This document shows positions 16,391 through 27,858 of a stretch of DNA of 64,000 nucleotides, one piece after another (position 1 is the stretch's first letter; each line of letters starts with the position of its first letter). The stretch comes from Hansfordia pulvinata (lineage: Eukaryota; Ascomycota; Sordariomycetes; Xylariales): positions 372,001-436,000 of the forward strand of contig BJKQ01000017.1 of the NCBI GenBank assembly GCA_006538405.1, given 5' to 3'. Made by a program: the position numbers and the translations under genes. The notes beneath the pieces were generated by a model that saw only the letters and a program-made list of their open reading frames with translations, did no database searches and was not told the DNA's origin.

Positions 16391-17921
16391 ATGGCCGTCT
16401 CCGCTCTCGACTCGCGCGTCTTCCGCAACCTGTTTGGCACGCAGGAGATGCGTGACAAATTCTCCGACGAGGCCTACGTCCAGCGCATGATTGACGTCGA
16501 GGCCGCCCTGGCGAGAGCCGAGTCTCGCGCTGGGGTCATAGACCCTGCGGCGGGCGAGGCGGTGACGCAAGCCCTGAACAATGTCAAGATCGAGTGAGTT
16601 GTCTGCCACCTAGTACCCCTCCCAAGCCCTGCAGAATTGGTTGTGATCCTTTTCTTTCTGCTTCTTGCCCTCATCTCTGACCATCCGCAGCATGGAGCGT
16701 CTGTCTCGCGACACGGACATCGTGGGCTACCCCGTGTTCCCCCTGACGCAGCAGCTGGTGGAGCAGGCTCCCGAGGCGGCGGCCAAGTACATCCACTGGG
16801 GTGCGACGACTCAGGACATCATGGACTGCGCGTCGGTGCTGCAGATCAAGGCCGGCCTGGCCGTCGTCGAGCGGCAGCTAGGTCAGCTAATCGCCGTCCT
16901 GCGCCGCCTGGCCGCCGAGCACCGCGACACGCCCATGGCGGGGCGCACGCACCTCCAGCACGCGCTGCCCTGCACCTTTGGGTATAAGTGCGCCGTGTAC
17001 CTGTCGTCGATGCTGCGGCACGCCGAACGCGTCGCGGAGCTGCGGCCCCGCGTGCTGGCGGTGCAGTTTGGCGGCGCGGCGGGCACGCTGGCGTCCCTCG
17101 GCTCCGAGATCGGCTCCGGCTCCGGCTCCGGCTCCGGGGACAGTGCCGCCTCCGCCGGCCTCCGCGTCCGCGCGCTCCTGGCGGAGGAGCTGGGCCTGCG
17201 CGACCCGGACATCAGCTGGCACGTGGCGCGCGACGGCGTGGCCGAGGCGCTGAGCGTGCTGGCGCTGGTGGGGGGGTCGCTGGGCAAGGTGGCGCTGGAC
17301 CTGATCGTGCTGTCGTCCAACGAGCTGGGGGAGGCGGCGGAGCCGTTCGTGCCGCACCGGGGCGCGTCGAGCACGATGCCGCAGAAGCGCAACCCCATCT
17401 CGAGCGAGGTCGTGCTGGCCGCGTCCAAGGTGCTGCGCGCGCACGCGGGCCTGGGGCTCGACGCCATGGTCGCCGACATGGAGCGCGCGTCGGGGCCCTG
17501 GCACCTCGAGTGGGTCGCGCTGCCCGAGGCCTTTGTGCTCGCGTCGGGCGCGCTGCACCAGACCGTCTTCGCGCTGGGCGGGCTGGTCGTGCACCGCGGC
17601 GCCATGGCGCGCAACCTCGGCCAGTCGCGCGGGCTCATCGTCGGCGAGGCCGTCATGATGGCGCTGGCGCCCAGCCTCGGCCGCCAGCGCGCCCACGACG
17701 TCGTCTACGAGGCCTGCTGCGCCGCCATCGACGAGGGCGGGTCGCTGCTCGACGCCCTGCTGCGGCAGGGCAAGGCCACTGCGGAGCTGTCTGAGGAGAG
17801 GCTGCGGGCGCTGTGCGACCCCGTCAATTACCTGGGCGCCAGCGGGCTGATGGTGGACGACGTGCTCAAGAGGGCGCAGGGGCGCTTTGGCGAGTTGGCC
17901 AGCGGCGACGGCAAGCCGTGA
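16391..17921 (+). CDS. PcaB/adenylosuccinate-lyase-like enzyme (class II fumarase/aspartase superfamily)
   Basis: Two exons, 16391-16593 and 16691-17921, give 477 aa with no frame break; the junction is KI|D|MERLSRDTDIVGYP. Superfamily marks in order: HWGATTQD (His103), GRTHLQHALP (His155), and the signature SSTMPQKRNP at about 294-303. The closest family pattern is bacterial-type 3-carboxy-cis,cis-muconate cycloisomerase, with adenylosuccinate lyase a second option. The fungal protocatechuate pathway is known to use an unrelated beta-propeller lactonising enzyme, so the substrate of this PcaB-type protein is uncertain. A Gly-Ser repeat at about residues 209-217 looks like a flexible insert. 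Context (shared operator with a transporter and a zinc-cluster factor) argues for inducible catabolism of an imported acid, not purine synthesis. Confidence 0.82.
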
Positions 17922-18065
17922 GTTGTGGGCCAGTGAAGCCCGTCTCTAGCATGACACGTTTATGATCAGCCATTGTATAAAGACGCTTTTTGGATCAGAC
18001 TTACGATGAGGCCAGTGCATCCATGAAAGCTGTCAGAGTTTCTTCCGTAAATCTGCGCAACACAC

Positions 18066-18068
<3 letters not shown>

Positions 18069-18125
<57 letters not shown>
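18069..18125. repeat. (GA)n microsatellite
   Basis: A run of about 28 perfect AG dinucleotides, 150 bp after the lyase stop. Confidence 0.95.
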
Positions 18126-18128
<3 letters not shown>

Positions 18129-20887
18129 CCAGGCCTGGTCTGATTTCCGATGCGTGAAGCAAGGCAAGCGCGGGAGAAGGGGCGGTTCGAGGTCGTCTTT
18201 CCCGTCCTATCCTCCGAGTCTTTCACTTCTCAATACGTACCCTGTTTTGTTCCATATTGCAGTGTTCAGCCAAACGATCAATAGACAATTCGTGTTCGCA
18301 CCTTCCCGCATGTCGGGCGCGCGTTTCACGTGTCGCTAGCGCCGACAGAATGAGGCAGTCGCGAGGACTCGCAAGAAGAGAGACTGCTTAAGATACCTGC
18401 CTGAAGGCTGACATAATGGTGTTGACCGGCACGTGATATGTACAAGACCCCTACAACGCCAATGGAGCACGTCGTGCCATCGTCGCATTCCTCCGACGCG
18501 ACAAGTTCAAGGGACTCTGGAAAGGCGGCAATGACTCATGAGAGGCCGACATACAGAGATACTCGAGGGAACGAAGAGGAGAGGGGCTCTGCTTCCTAGA
18601 CGGAGCTGCACCGCCGCAAACCCTCTCCCCTCGATCGCGAACACTTCCGGGGTTCAGAGCCTTGTCAACTCGATAGCAGCCTCGGCCTGTCCGATCACCT
18701 TCTCACAAGTATCTCGGATAGACGCGAAAATAGACATTGAAGATGTTTCAAGCTGGCAAACGGCCGCGGCCATAAGAGCTAGTCCCCACTCCCCCATCCC
18801 GAGCCGGTTCTTGCCACGACCTCGCTGATAGCCCTGAAGAGCCGACGCAGATTGCCATCTCTCCATGATGCGTGCCGGCTTTCCATGATGCGTTCCGGGC
18901 CATGGATTAGTCACCCAAGGGTGGCCAACACCCGCGGGCGCTTCGCTACTCCACGACGTCGCCCCTCCGGCCGGTCTCGGTTTGGCGACGGCGCAGGCGC
19001 GCAGAAGGCGGATCACGAGCCCGCAAAGCTCTAGGAAGCTTTTCCCTTTCCAACACGAGGGTTGCCAAGACGGATCCTGCCCTGTCACGCTGTCAGGCGT
19101 TTGACAGGCCCTACGCCCGACTCGGCAGAGAAGGCCGGGCGGGTTTCCTTCCTGCGCTAGTTAGCTGGTGCTGTCGTTGGGTTGCGCCCACGTCGGTGGC
19201 CCCGGTCGTGTTTATAAGCGCTTGACCTGTCCAAGCAACTTTCCCCCTCCAGGCCCGATACCAGGTGGCAACGGAGGGTGCACTACTTAGGACAGGAGTC
19301 CAGCCGCGGCTGGTGGCGGCGACTGTTCCTAAGCAGCCAGAACTTAGAAGCCCTAGATAGCCCGACCACGTGCTGCCCGCAGCCGAACCAACCAAAGCTC
19401 AATTATAAAGGGGGATGTGGGTAGATGTTCTAGGTAGCGAACACAGTGCAAGAGCATTGCGAAATCATGAAACGATCTTTAAATAGGCACACAGTCAACA
19501 AAGTATCGTTTCCTTACTGGACCTCTGCAATCTAAAAACGATTACAGACAAAAGAGTTGTCTGGAGGAATCTGGGAGATACTTGCAAGTACTTCTCTGAT
19601 AACCAATGTATCTCGGTACGTTTAGTAGGTCTGAGAGCTTCTAAGGTATGCACTTTCACTCAGATTTGAGTTGCATGCTTAGAAGACAAGGAGTCATACA
19701 CGGAGGCATACATTGCCTAGACATATATATTAGGTGGAGAGTCCACGTCTTAAGAGTCAACAGCCTTCCAGTGACACCTACATAGTCCCTCAGCACGGTG
19801 GCTTGTCGCGAGTTTACAGCAGTTTGGTGGGATGAACAATGAAGACCCGGGCGCTGACTTCCATACTTCTATAATTATAAACTGACTATCTCAACAGTCA
19901 ATGGACACATCACCGCTGTAGCTAGAAAAAGTGTTAAACAAGGTACGCGTACTCAGTCTAAGAAAAGATGGCTAGTAAGACCTACGATGGTACTAGCTAA
20001 TCCTCTAAATGCATGGTGGCGATTCTCCTCCGCGAAATGGCTCACGGCGCACGCAGGTTGACGGCACTGCTGCCTGGGAAGAAAAGTAGCTCGCACTCGC
20101 AGCTTACTTAGCTTCGCAGCCTTGTGGCCACTGGCCAGGAGCGGATCCCCGAGTAAACCCGCCGGCTGGGTTTTCCGAAGTCTCCTCGGATGGTCTCAGA
20201 CGGCGGTGTACTTATCAACTGTCGAACTGAAGACAGAATACAGGTGGATCCAGCCACGGCCTGAAGTTACGGCCATGATGACGGTGGCAACTTTCTTGCG
20301 TCGAGGCCCTCCACCCTAAAAGGTCCTTAGGGCTGTCTGAGACATCCCGGCGTTCGACCTATTTTACTTTACCGCTCAACAGTCAAGTGTTGATGACCCG
20401 GTCATGGCTTGCTCGATCTGGAGATGGCGATGGCGCGGGGTCCGATTCTCCGGGCAGTCCGAGCGGAGATGACATCCACCCTGTCCTCTAAGTCTTCATG
20501 ATATCTTTCGCGGATCTGGAAACGCTTTGCTGAGATCTGCAAGACCGCTCGAGCCGGTGTCTGGAGTGTTTCCAGTCGCAGGCCGCCGACTCCCTCCGAA
20601 CTCTGGCCGCCAGCTCCATGCCTGTTTTCTCATGGCGCCCGTGGCGTTCCGAAGGGGCTTTACCTCTATCTGGGGGGCTAAGTGCAACGAGTGGCCAAAC
20701 GGAGTAGGCGCGACTCCTTCTCACTTCGAAGAAAGCAGCGGCCGAGACGGCGATCAGCCACGATCGCCTCGGTGAAGCCATGTGCAAGTTGCAGCCACGC
20801 TGCCGGTGTGTAAGGCTTTCGCGGCATCGGCTCGGGAAGAGCCCGCTTAGGGAATCATTTCCGGAGCTGTGTGAAGCTTGTCAGTTC

Positions 20888-20895
20888 TATATAAA
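20888..20895 (+). promoter_or_regulatory. TATA box of the small secreted protein gene
   Basis: TATATAAA sits 242 bp before the ATG at 21138. An A/C-rich leader with CAACACAACA, typical of fungal 5' untranslated regions, follows. It supports the small frame downstream as a real gene. Confidence 0.5.
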
Positions 20896-21137
20896 GGAGT
20901 CACTAAAACCCCCTGTCATCGAGTTTAGAGTTCAGTGATCCCTGACAGCTTCATATAACCGCTTCTACCCTCGTAGACCAGTCACTAAGCACACTTACAA
21001 CGCACATCATTCACGTTTCAGCCCAAGCCTCAACACAACAAGAGGCTCCGTGGAGACTCCTTTCGTCTTCACCATAAGGGAAGACCAGTCAAAAAAAAAA
21101 AAAAAAGAGAGAGAAGAAGGAAGCATAAAGGATCATA

Positions 21138-21416
21138 ATGAAGCATACCCTCACCCTCTTCGTCCTGGCCGTCCTCAACGCAGGCGTGGCCGTGGCAACG
21201 GCAGGAGGACCAGAGCAGACAGACGGCGACAGCAGCAGCATCAGCGGCAGGGCGCGTTTCGAGGAGCGCCGCAGGGCTTCGGCCAAGCTGTTCGTCCGCA
21301 GCTGCGGGCGCAGATGCAACCCTCACCCTGACTACGAAGGAACGGCGTGCCCAGACCCGGACTGCCCTGAGTGTGCGCGGAGCGACAACCTCCTCAGCCC
21401 GTGGAGGTGCCAGTGA
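21138..21416 (+). CDS. Small cysteine-rich secreted protein
   Basis: This single-exon 92-aa protein starts at an ATG following a TATA box and a pyrimidine/A-rich leader. Residues 1-21 (MKHTLTLFVLAVLNAGVAVA) are a clear signal peptide. The mature part is charged and then holds six cysteines in its C-terminal 40 residues (SCGRRC, TAC, PDC, PEC, WRC), enough for three disulfides. I recognise no family. Size, secretion signal and even Cys count fit the broad class of fungal effector-like or antimicrobial small secreted proteins; that function is not shown. It is isolated, with more than 3 kb upstream and Prm1 converging 600 bp downstream. Confidence 0.6.
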   Translation: MKHTLTLFVLAVLNAGVAVATAGGPEQTDGDSSSISGRARFEERRRASAKLFVRSCGRRCNPHPDYEGTACPDPDCPECARSDNLLSPWRCQ

Positions 21417-22028
21417 TTCAAGTACTTACGCAGCACTGGCTTGCTTCTGCGAGGGACGTTCAGGGGTGTACGTCCCCGGCGGAGCGGCTGGTCGACTTGG
21501 ATAAGAGACGTTCAATCTACGAAATGGGAAAGGGTACCTGGGTTTGCGAGATGTCAGCAGGGCAAGGCGCGTGACACGAGAGGATGGATACGGGCGTTAA
21601 GGAATGGAATAGAATTGGGTACACTATAATTCGTCTACGATGCCCTCGGCGTGGCGCAACGCAAACGGGATGCATGAAATCAAAAACTCGCTGTTTACAC
21701 CCTTAGACTAACTCGGGGATCATGTGACAGGTCACAGGACATCAAGTAAGGTCGCCGAACGCCATCTTCGCCCGCCTCTTGCCACCCTTCTTGCCACGGT
21801 CCCAAGGATTGCTGCAAATGCTGTCTTGAATGCACAAAATGTACCATGCCAGGATGACGCCTCTAATTATGAAATCGCTGAACATGCGTCTTGAAAGGTA
21901 AAGACCATAAAAGAAAATAAACCGTAATGAGGGAGGGGCCTTTAGTGCATAAGGAGTGGGACCACCCCTTTCGTTCCCTCCCCAACACCGCCAAGATGAC
22001 CAATCCACGCCCACGAGAACCGCCCTGC
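21417..22028. other. Intergenic, convergent 3' ends
   Basis: This gap lies between the small secreted protein gene and the 3' end of Prm1. It is moderately AT-rich. I see nothing beyond probable 3' untranslated sequence. Confidence 0.5.
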
Positions 22029-24532
22029 TCAGTGTTTCTCGCTGCCGTAGTACGCGTAGCTGCTCTTGCGCGCGTGGCTCGGCACCGTCTGCAGCGGGTG
22101 GCCCGAGGACACGGTGCCGAGGCGCTCGTCGTCCCAGTACGAGGCCGAGGGGCCGCCGCCTCGCGCGGTAGCTGCTGCTGCTGCTGCGGGCCCCGTCATG
22201 TTGGGCGGGTAAACGTCGTAGGCCGGGGCAGGTCCGTTGACGACCACCGCGGGCGGGTCATCGTGGACGTGGTGTGCCTGCGGGACGGCGGGCCCGCCCT
22301 CGCCTCGCAGCTTGTCACCCGACAGCAGCAAGCGGTACATGGTCCAGGAGACGCCGAGCAGGACGACGAGCAGGTAGACGAGCAGCAGGGCGGTGGCGAT
22401 CAGGGCGTTCTGGATGATGGCGTTGCGCAGCCAGTTGACGACGTGGACGACGGCGCCGGTGATCTCGTCGGTGGTGACGTCGGCGGGCGAGGACAGGAAG
22501 CTGCTCATGTCCGAGTCGCCGTCGATGGAGCGCGAGGCGCCCAGCGAGAAGACGTCGCGGGGGAAGAGGGGGAAGTCGACGCGGGCGTGGTCGTGGACCC
22601 AGGTCAGGCCCTTCTGGACCGTCTCGATCTTGAGCCCGATGACGCAGCGGATGACGCCCGCGGCGGCGTCGCGGAAGGCCGTGTCGCCAAACACTTCCTG
22701 CAGGCCCTCGTTCATCTTGTCGGTGAACATGTTGATGGTGTCGTTGACGGCGCCCGTCGCGTTGACCACGTGGCCCAGCACGTCGCCGTTGACCGTGTCG
22801 CTGGTCGAGTTGATGACGCCGTTGGCGTCGTCGGCCCAGCGCGCCGACACGTTGCCCAGCGTGTGCACCACGTCCTCGGCGAAGTCGCCCACCTGCTCCG
22901 CCAGCTCGGGCACCGTCTTGCGGATCGCCAGGAGCAGCAGCCACTGGCAGAAGCACGAGAAGAAGCCCGCCAGCGCCAGCGAGAGCACGAACAGCGCGGG
23001 CAGCGACGTCGCGTACGCCACGCACCAGCGCACCAGCACGGGGCGGTCCGCGTGCGGGTGGGCGCCCCGCCCGCCCAGCAGCGCCTTGGACGACAGCCAG
23101 GCGCCGGCGCGGGCGGAGAAGCGGCGCGCCCACAGGTAGCCGCGGTCCGTCTCGTCGACGGCGTGGTATGCGACGCGCGCAGCGTGGTCCTCCTGGCGCC
23201 GCCACTGGCGGATCTCGGCGTAGGCCATGGGCACGCAGACGAGGATCGCAAGCAGCAGCAGGATGACGATGGCGGCGACCTTGGCCGTGTGGGCGAGCCC
23301 GAAGAGGGACTCGAAGAAGTCGTTGATCCCGGAGTTGTCGGAGCAGAAGGACAGGCCCTCCTTGGCCGCGACGGGGAACACGGTGTCGTCAAACTCGTAG
23401 GCGCCGTAGCTGTCGTTGAGCCGCTTGCGGATGTAGTCGAAGGGGATGGACACGACGGCGTTGGTGGCGTTGCGGATGTCGTCAAAGTCGGGCAGGCTCT
23501 GCTCGAGGTCCTTGATGCTCTTGACGAAGCTGGTCGGGTCGATCTCGACGTTCTTCATCTTCTCAAACGCCTCGCTCAGGGGGCCCGCAATGTCGGGCTT
23601 GTCGGGCATGCTGAAGCGCGCCGCCAGCTCGCGCGCCGCCAGCTCGGCAGCCGCCGGGTCGAAGGTAGCAGTCGTCGCCGTGGGCATCGGCGTGGCCAGA
23701 GCAGGGGTCCGTGCCGAGAGGAGGGCCAGGGAAGACAAGATGGCGGTCGGCTCCGGGGTCGCCTCAGCCGCCCTCCTCCCGATTCCGCCAAACAGGTTGC
23801 CGATGGCGTCGGTGGCCGTGTCGACGGCGCCGCCCACGGCGGCCGTGGCTTCGTCCTTGGCGCTGTCGGCCCCGAGGCCAGCCCGCCGACGTTGTCGTTG
23901 ACGAAGCCCCAGACCTCGTCGATGCTGTCCTGCATGGGCTGAACGGTGCTGTTGAGGCCCTCGGCGATACCGTCAATGCCCTTGTTGATGACCTTTGCCG
24001 TGTCATTGGCGACCTCGGCGGTGATGTTGAGGGCGCCGTGGATGGCCATGCTGATGAGGCAGACGTAGGTGTCGGTCATCATGTGTATGAAGAAGAGGAT
24101 CAGCTGCTCGACGCCGACGATGAGCAGGTCGAGGACCTTGACGAGGGCGCGGACGGCGTCGGTGATGCCGCCCGCGGCCAGGCGGTTGACGCCGGTGGAC
24201 AGGTAGTGGGGCATGGAGGCCATGGCGCTGCCAATGTCCTCGACCTTGGTGCAGGCCGACAGGGCCTTGGACTTGGCGTCGCCGATGTTGTCGTTGAGGC
24301 TGGACAGGGTGATGAGGAAGTGGGCGAGGACGAGCAGCAACAGGACCGTCCAGCGGTTGAGCCAGATCTGCGAGAGGCGCGAGGGCAGGCCGAGGTAGGG
24401 GGTCGGGCCTCTGGAGGAGCGGACGGCGGCCATCATCTCCTGGCGGCGGCTCTCCTTGTGAGGCTCGACGGGGTCGAACTGCAGAGAGGAGGAGGAGGGA
24501 CCGGGGTCCATTGTCTTTTCGTAGAAGCCCAT
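22029..24532 (-). CDS. PRM1: Plasma membrane fusion protein Prm1 (one frame break)
   Basis: This multi-pass protein promotes plasma-membrane merger during mating and hyphal cell fusion in fungi. Family marks are PTPYLGLPSRLSQIWLNRWTVLLLLVLA (N-terminal cytosolic motif and first membrane segment) and ALSACTKVEDIGSAMASMPHYLSTGVNRL, with further hydrophobic segments near 24100, 23260, 22960 and 22380. The extracellular regions are rich in N-glycosylation sites (NIT, NST, NAT, NVS). The cytosolic tail is Ala/Gly/Pro-rich. The first in-frame ATG is 24532; a second at 24514 is also possible. The frame breaks at a CCCC run at about 23870-23873. Restoring one base joins the two halves in register, giving about 834 aa, long for the family because of low-complexity tails. 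No intron is needed. The opposite strand carries a 671-codon shadow frame that should not be annotated. Confidence 0.88.
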
Positions 24533-24746
24533 GATGAAGAGGTTGTTGAGATTCAAGGCGTGGCTCGGAGACGACCGGCGTCTGCGAGAGGAAGGCCAGG
24601 AACAAGACTGAATATGAAGTGGAAGAGAGCGGACGAATGCCGATGTCTACAAGTCAAGTAGTGCGAAGTAGAAGTGAAGAGGCCAAGAGAAAAAAAGAAA
24701 GAGAGTGTTGTCTGGGTATCGTGCGCAAGGGTGTTCCTCAAGAACA

Positions 24747-24780
<34 letters not shown>

Positions 24781-27700
24781 TGACGATGACAAGCCGGGTA
24801 TCAAGATACAGAAAGAAAAAAGAGGAAAGGGCTAGTTAGTAGTTGCCAGTCATGCCGAAGAAAGAGAGAGAGGGAGGGAATGAGTACGCTCAGAAAGGGA
24901 ACGAGGAACCAGTGCCGGACTGGAGGAGAGGGTGGTGAGGAGAATATGAGGCGAGAGTAGGACAAAGCGGCATTGTTGGGATACGAGTACATCTATGCCT
25001 CGCCGGAGTCTCCCCGTGAGGCTCAGCCTCTCTGAGCATCAGCGGACCTGAACGAAGAGCGAACCCAAGTGAACGTGAACAAGCTCCGTTCGGAAGAGGT
25101 ACAGTCCGGTAGGTTGTTGTGCGTACCGTACCGCCCTTCAGTATACCCGCGTACACCCATGTACTGTCACGGCTGTGTCTGATGGTATCCAGTATCCGAA
25201 ATTGACCTCCAGCTACTTGAGCTCCCGTACTTGCACCATTTGCTTCACAGTACTTGACTGTCGTCCGGATTGAAAACACACCCTTTGTCCCGTGTATCGA
25301 CCGACGGCGGAGTTTCTTTGTGGGCGGGCGCCGTGGTTACCTATGCGCGCGCGTCGCCGGCAAAGCGACTTGCCATCCAATCCCTGGGTGGATGTTAGCC
25401 GCCCGCCGACCACTGCCAGCCAATCGATCCGCTTTGTCCGGGGTGCGACGAGGGCGCCCGGCCGCTGTCATTGAATGGCTGCCGCGACGAGCGGCCTTTC
25501 CCCTACATGAGGTACCTTGCCCGGGTACCTACCTATCCTACGCACCATCGAGAGCCACTCGCTTTGCAGGCAGACAGGGACGTCATGGGATGTGCGGGTT
25601 GCTCCGTCAGTCTGGCGAGTGGGAGGTCTCGTCGAGGCTGCGGGGTTTCCAGGGCTGCCCCAGACGGGCTGTAGATGTTCAGACCAGCCTTGTTTCTACC
25701 TGATTATTGTTGTCAGCATTCCTGCTGCTTGGAGTATGGAGAGCATTCAACTGACACCGATAAATACTTCCATGGAAGCATTGAATATTCTGGGCAAGGT
25801 AGGCGGCACTGTCGTCGTCGCACAGCTCAACAATACGGCCTCGGGCCTTGTGTGCCTGGGGCAAGGTCAAGTACCTAGGTACCTAAGGCGTCGTACTTTA
25901 GGCAGGCAGGCGTCCGAATAGGGAGCACCCGTGCTTTTATTCTCAACCTCCATGCATGTACGTCGTTGCCTGCCTAAATACACCGGACAGCGGTCTCAAG
26001 TCTGCGAGAGCGCGAAGGAGAGCATTGACAGCTGGAAAGCTGCTCATCACCCGCCATGTCCCTTTGAAGAAGAGATACGTCTATAAATGGCAGGCTGAAC
26101 AATAACAATACCCGTGCGATGAGCCGATGCGCGTGTTTACGGGACGGGACCAGGGATAGTCGCAGGTGACGATGCTGTCGGCGGTGGGGCCGGATCGGCA
26201 CTTGGCGGCGCTTCCAGCTCTCGACTGGGTATTGGTTGTCCGTCCCAGTGCTGACACTGGATTGATGGGCGATGAGAGAATCCCCAGACTCTCATCAGAC
26301 TTTGGCTGACTGCCCCCTATCTAAGCGTGCTAAGAAACTCGTACTTAGCCGTAAATGCCCGCATCTCCATATCTACCTTCAAATATATCCGTTGATCTAC
26401 ATCTACTATAGGTATCTACATCATGCATGTACTCGTTGCAGCTGGTACCTGACATACCTTAGGTGGAATGTAGAGAGGACGAGGAGAGGCGGGTCTACGA
26501 GTAACTTATTAGGTGCCTAGGGCTATAGCTACTACATTTGGGGGCGGTTACGAGTATCTTAGCACGCTTGGGCAAGTCAGCCCAGCGCCAGCGCCCCGTT
26601 CCACTCGCGAGTACTGGTTTCCGTAAGCGCCGGCAAACTGCAGCCAGTCGGCATTCGTCTGCAGAGACGAGCTCAAACGTGGTCGCGCCCCCATCTCGGC
26701 GCTTGTTGACGACTCGACTCGATTCGACTCGACTCGAAACTAGCCATCGTTCTATTCTTGGCTTCCACTCGATTGTGCCACTCTTCTTTTCCCCCTTCGT
26801 CTCGGTGACTCTCCGCATCTTGTTTGCGTTGCTGGGTCTTAGGTCAGGTAATCAGACATGGTGCGCTGAGGCAGGTGACTTGAATGGCAATAAGTGTTCG
26901 TTCAACCGTGGAAACTTCGGTATCTCGTCCACTCCTTAGTAATCACTTGCGTACGCGTAGACAGATTAAAACACATAGAAAGACCCCGTTGCGGTATCTC
27001 AATCACCCCCGCCCGCTCATATACTCGTGACCCGCCGTGGTTGACCCTGCAGTGTCTCCCAGCCTACTCGTAGTCCTTGTACCAAGCCATTGGATCTTCC
27101 ACCTCGAGCTGCGGATTCGCCTGGCATTCGAAGAGGCTATTGGCACACACACATGGCGAAGGGAGAAGACTTCGTGCTTGTTCTAGACTTCGTTCTTGTT
27201 CTTGGCGCCCCTATGGCCGACTGTTATTGCAGGCATGCTCGCCACCGACGCCTCCCCCCCGCGGTCCTCGCCCTCGCCCCCGCCTAGAGAGGTAGCCAAT
27301 ACGAACGGCGCCAGAGGCCGAGCGAGCCTTACTACTTAACGACTGACGCTAATGCCCGAGGAGTATCTTGATGCGAGAGAGATTGACTTCTGCAGTGAGT
27401 ATACTCGCAAAAGTCAGCATTTCACCCAACAGACCGGACTCCTCACTTACTCACCTATCATTAACCAGTCACCAGTGTCCCATGGTCGACATTTCGATGG
27501 TCGTAGGGGCCCATGTGGCGGGCAGTCGGGGTTCCTTCGCGCGCGCCACACCCCCAGGGCCCAGGCAATTCTATCATGGGTATAAAGAAAAAATAGGCGT
27601 CTGCCTGGTCTTCGTGCTGGGGTTTGGCACCAGCCCTATACTAGGTATCGCAAGATGCTCTTTGCTTCTACCTATCGGGGCGCCTTATAAATGAGGCCCA

Positions 27701-27858
27701 GCTCCCGACTCCCGCTCTCTCTCTCTCTTCTCTCTTCTCTCTATCTCTCTATCTCTCTGTGTATCGAAAGTCCACGCTGCACAGCTGCCACATTCAAGAG
27801 ACCCCTTACTTAGACACGCAACCTCCGAAAAATCGCCTATACTCCCGTGCTCGCGGAA
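24533..27858. other. Intergenic region, no gene seen
   Basis: This 3.3-kb stretch is between the divergent Prm1 and secreted-protein genes. The Prm1-proximal 300 bp are purine-rich on the plus strand (its CT-rich leader), with GACGGC and GATGAC triplet-like repeats near 24745-24790. TACGAGTA/TACTCGTA octamers occur at 24982, 26496, 26549 and 27065, and several GGTACCTA-type palindromes near 25500 and 25868. Short frames near 25254-25703 have no domain. Confidence 0.5.
27686..27691 (+). promoter_or_regulatory. TATA box of the repeat-containing secreted protein gene
   Basis: TATAAA lies 173 bp before the ATG at 27859, followed by a CT-rich tract (27713-27760) of the kind that precedes fungal transcription starts. 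A second TATAAA is at 27581. Confidence 0.5.

Larger units (their letters stand above)
17922..21137. other. Intergenic region with GA microsatellite and AT-richer island
   Basis: I see no supportable gene. A perfect GA run lies at about 18069-18125. From about 19400 to 20100 the base composition becomes clearly more AT-rich than the surroundings, with stops in all frames, as in a degraded repeat; no ends, target duplications or transposase motifs are visible. The 144-codon minus-strand frame at 18654-19088 has no recognisable domain. The last 250 bp hold the TATA box of the next gene. Confidence 0.5.

Noticed and set aside
18654..19088. 144-codon minus-strand frame
   Set aside because: No domain, promoter or leader signs; it lies in a spacer with many similar random frames.
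21927..23942. 671-codon plus-strand open frame
   Set aside because: It is antisense to Prm1, whose sequence is recognisable; the open frame is a GC-bias shadow.
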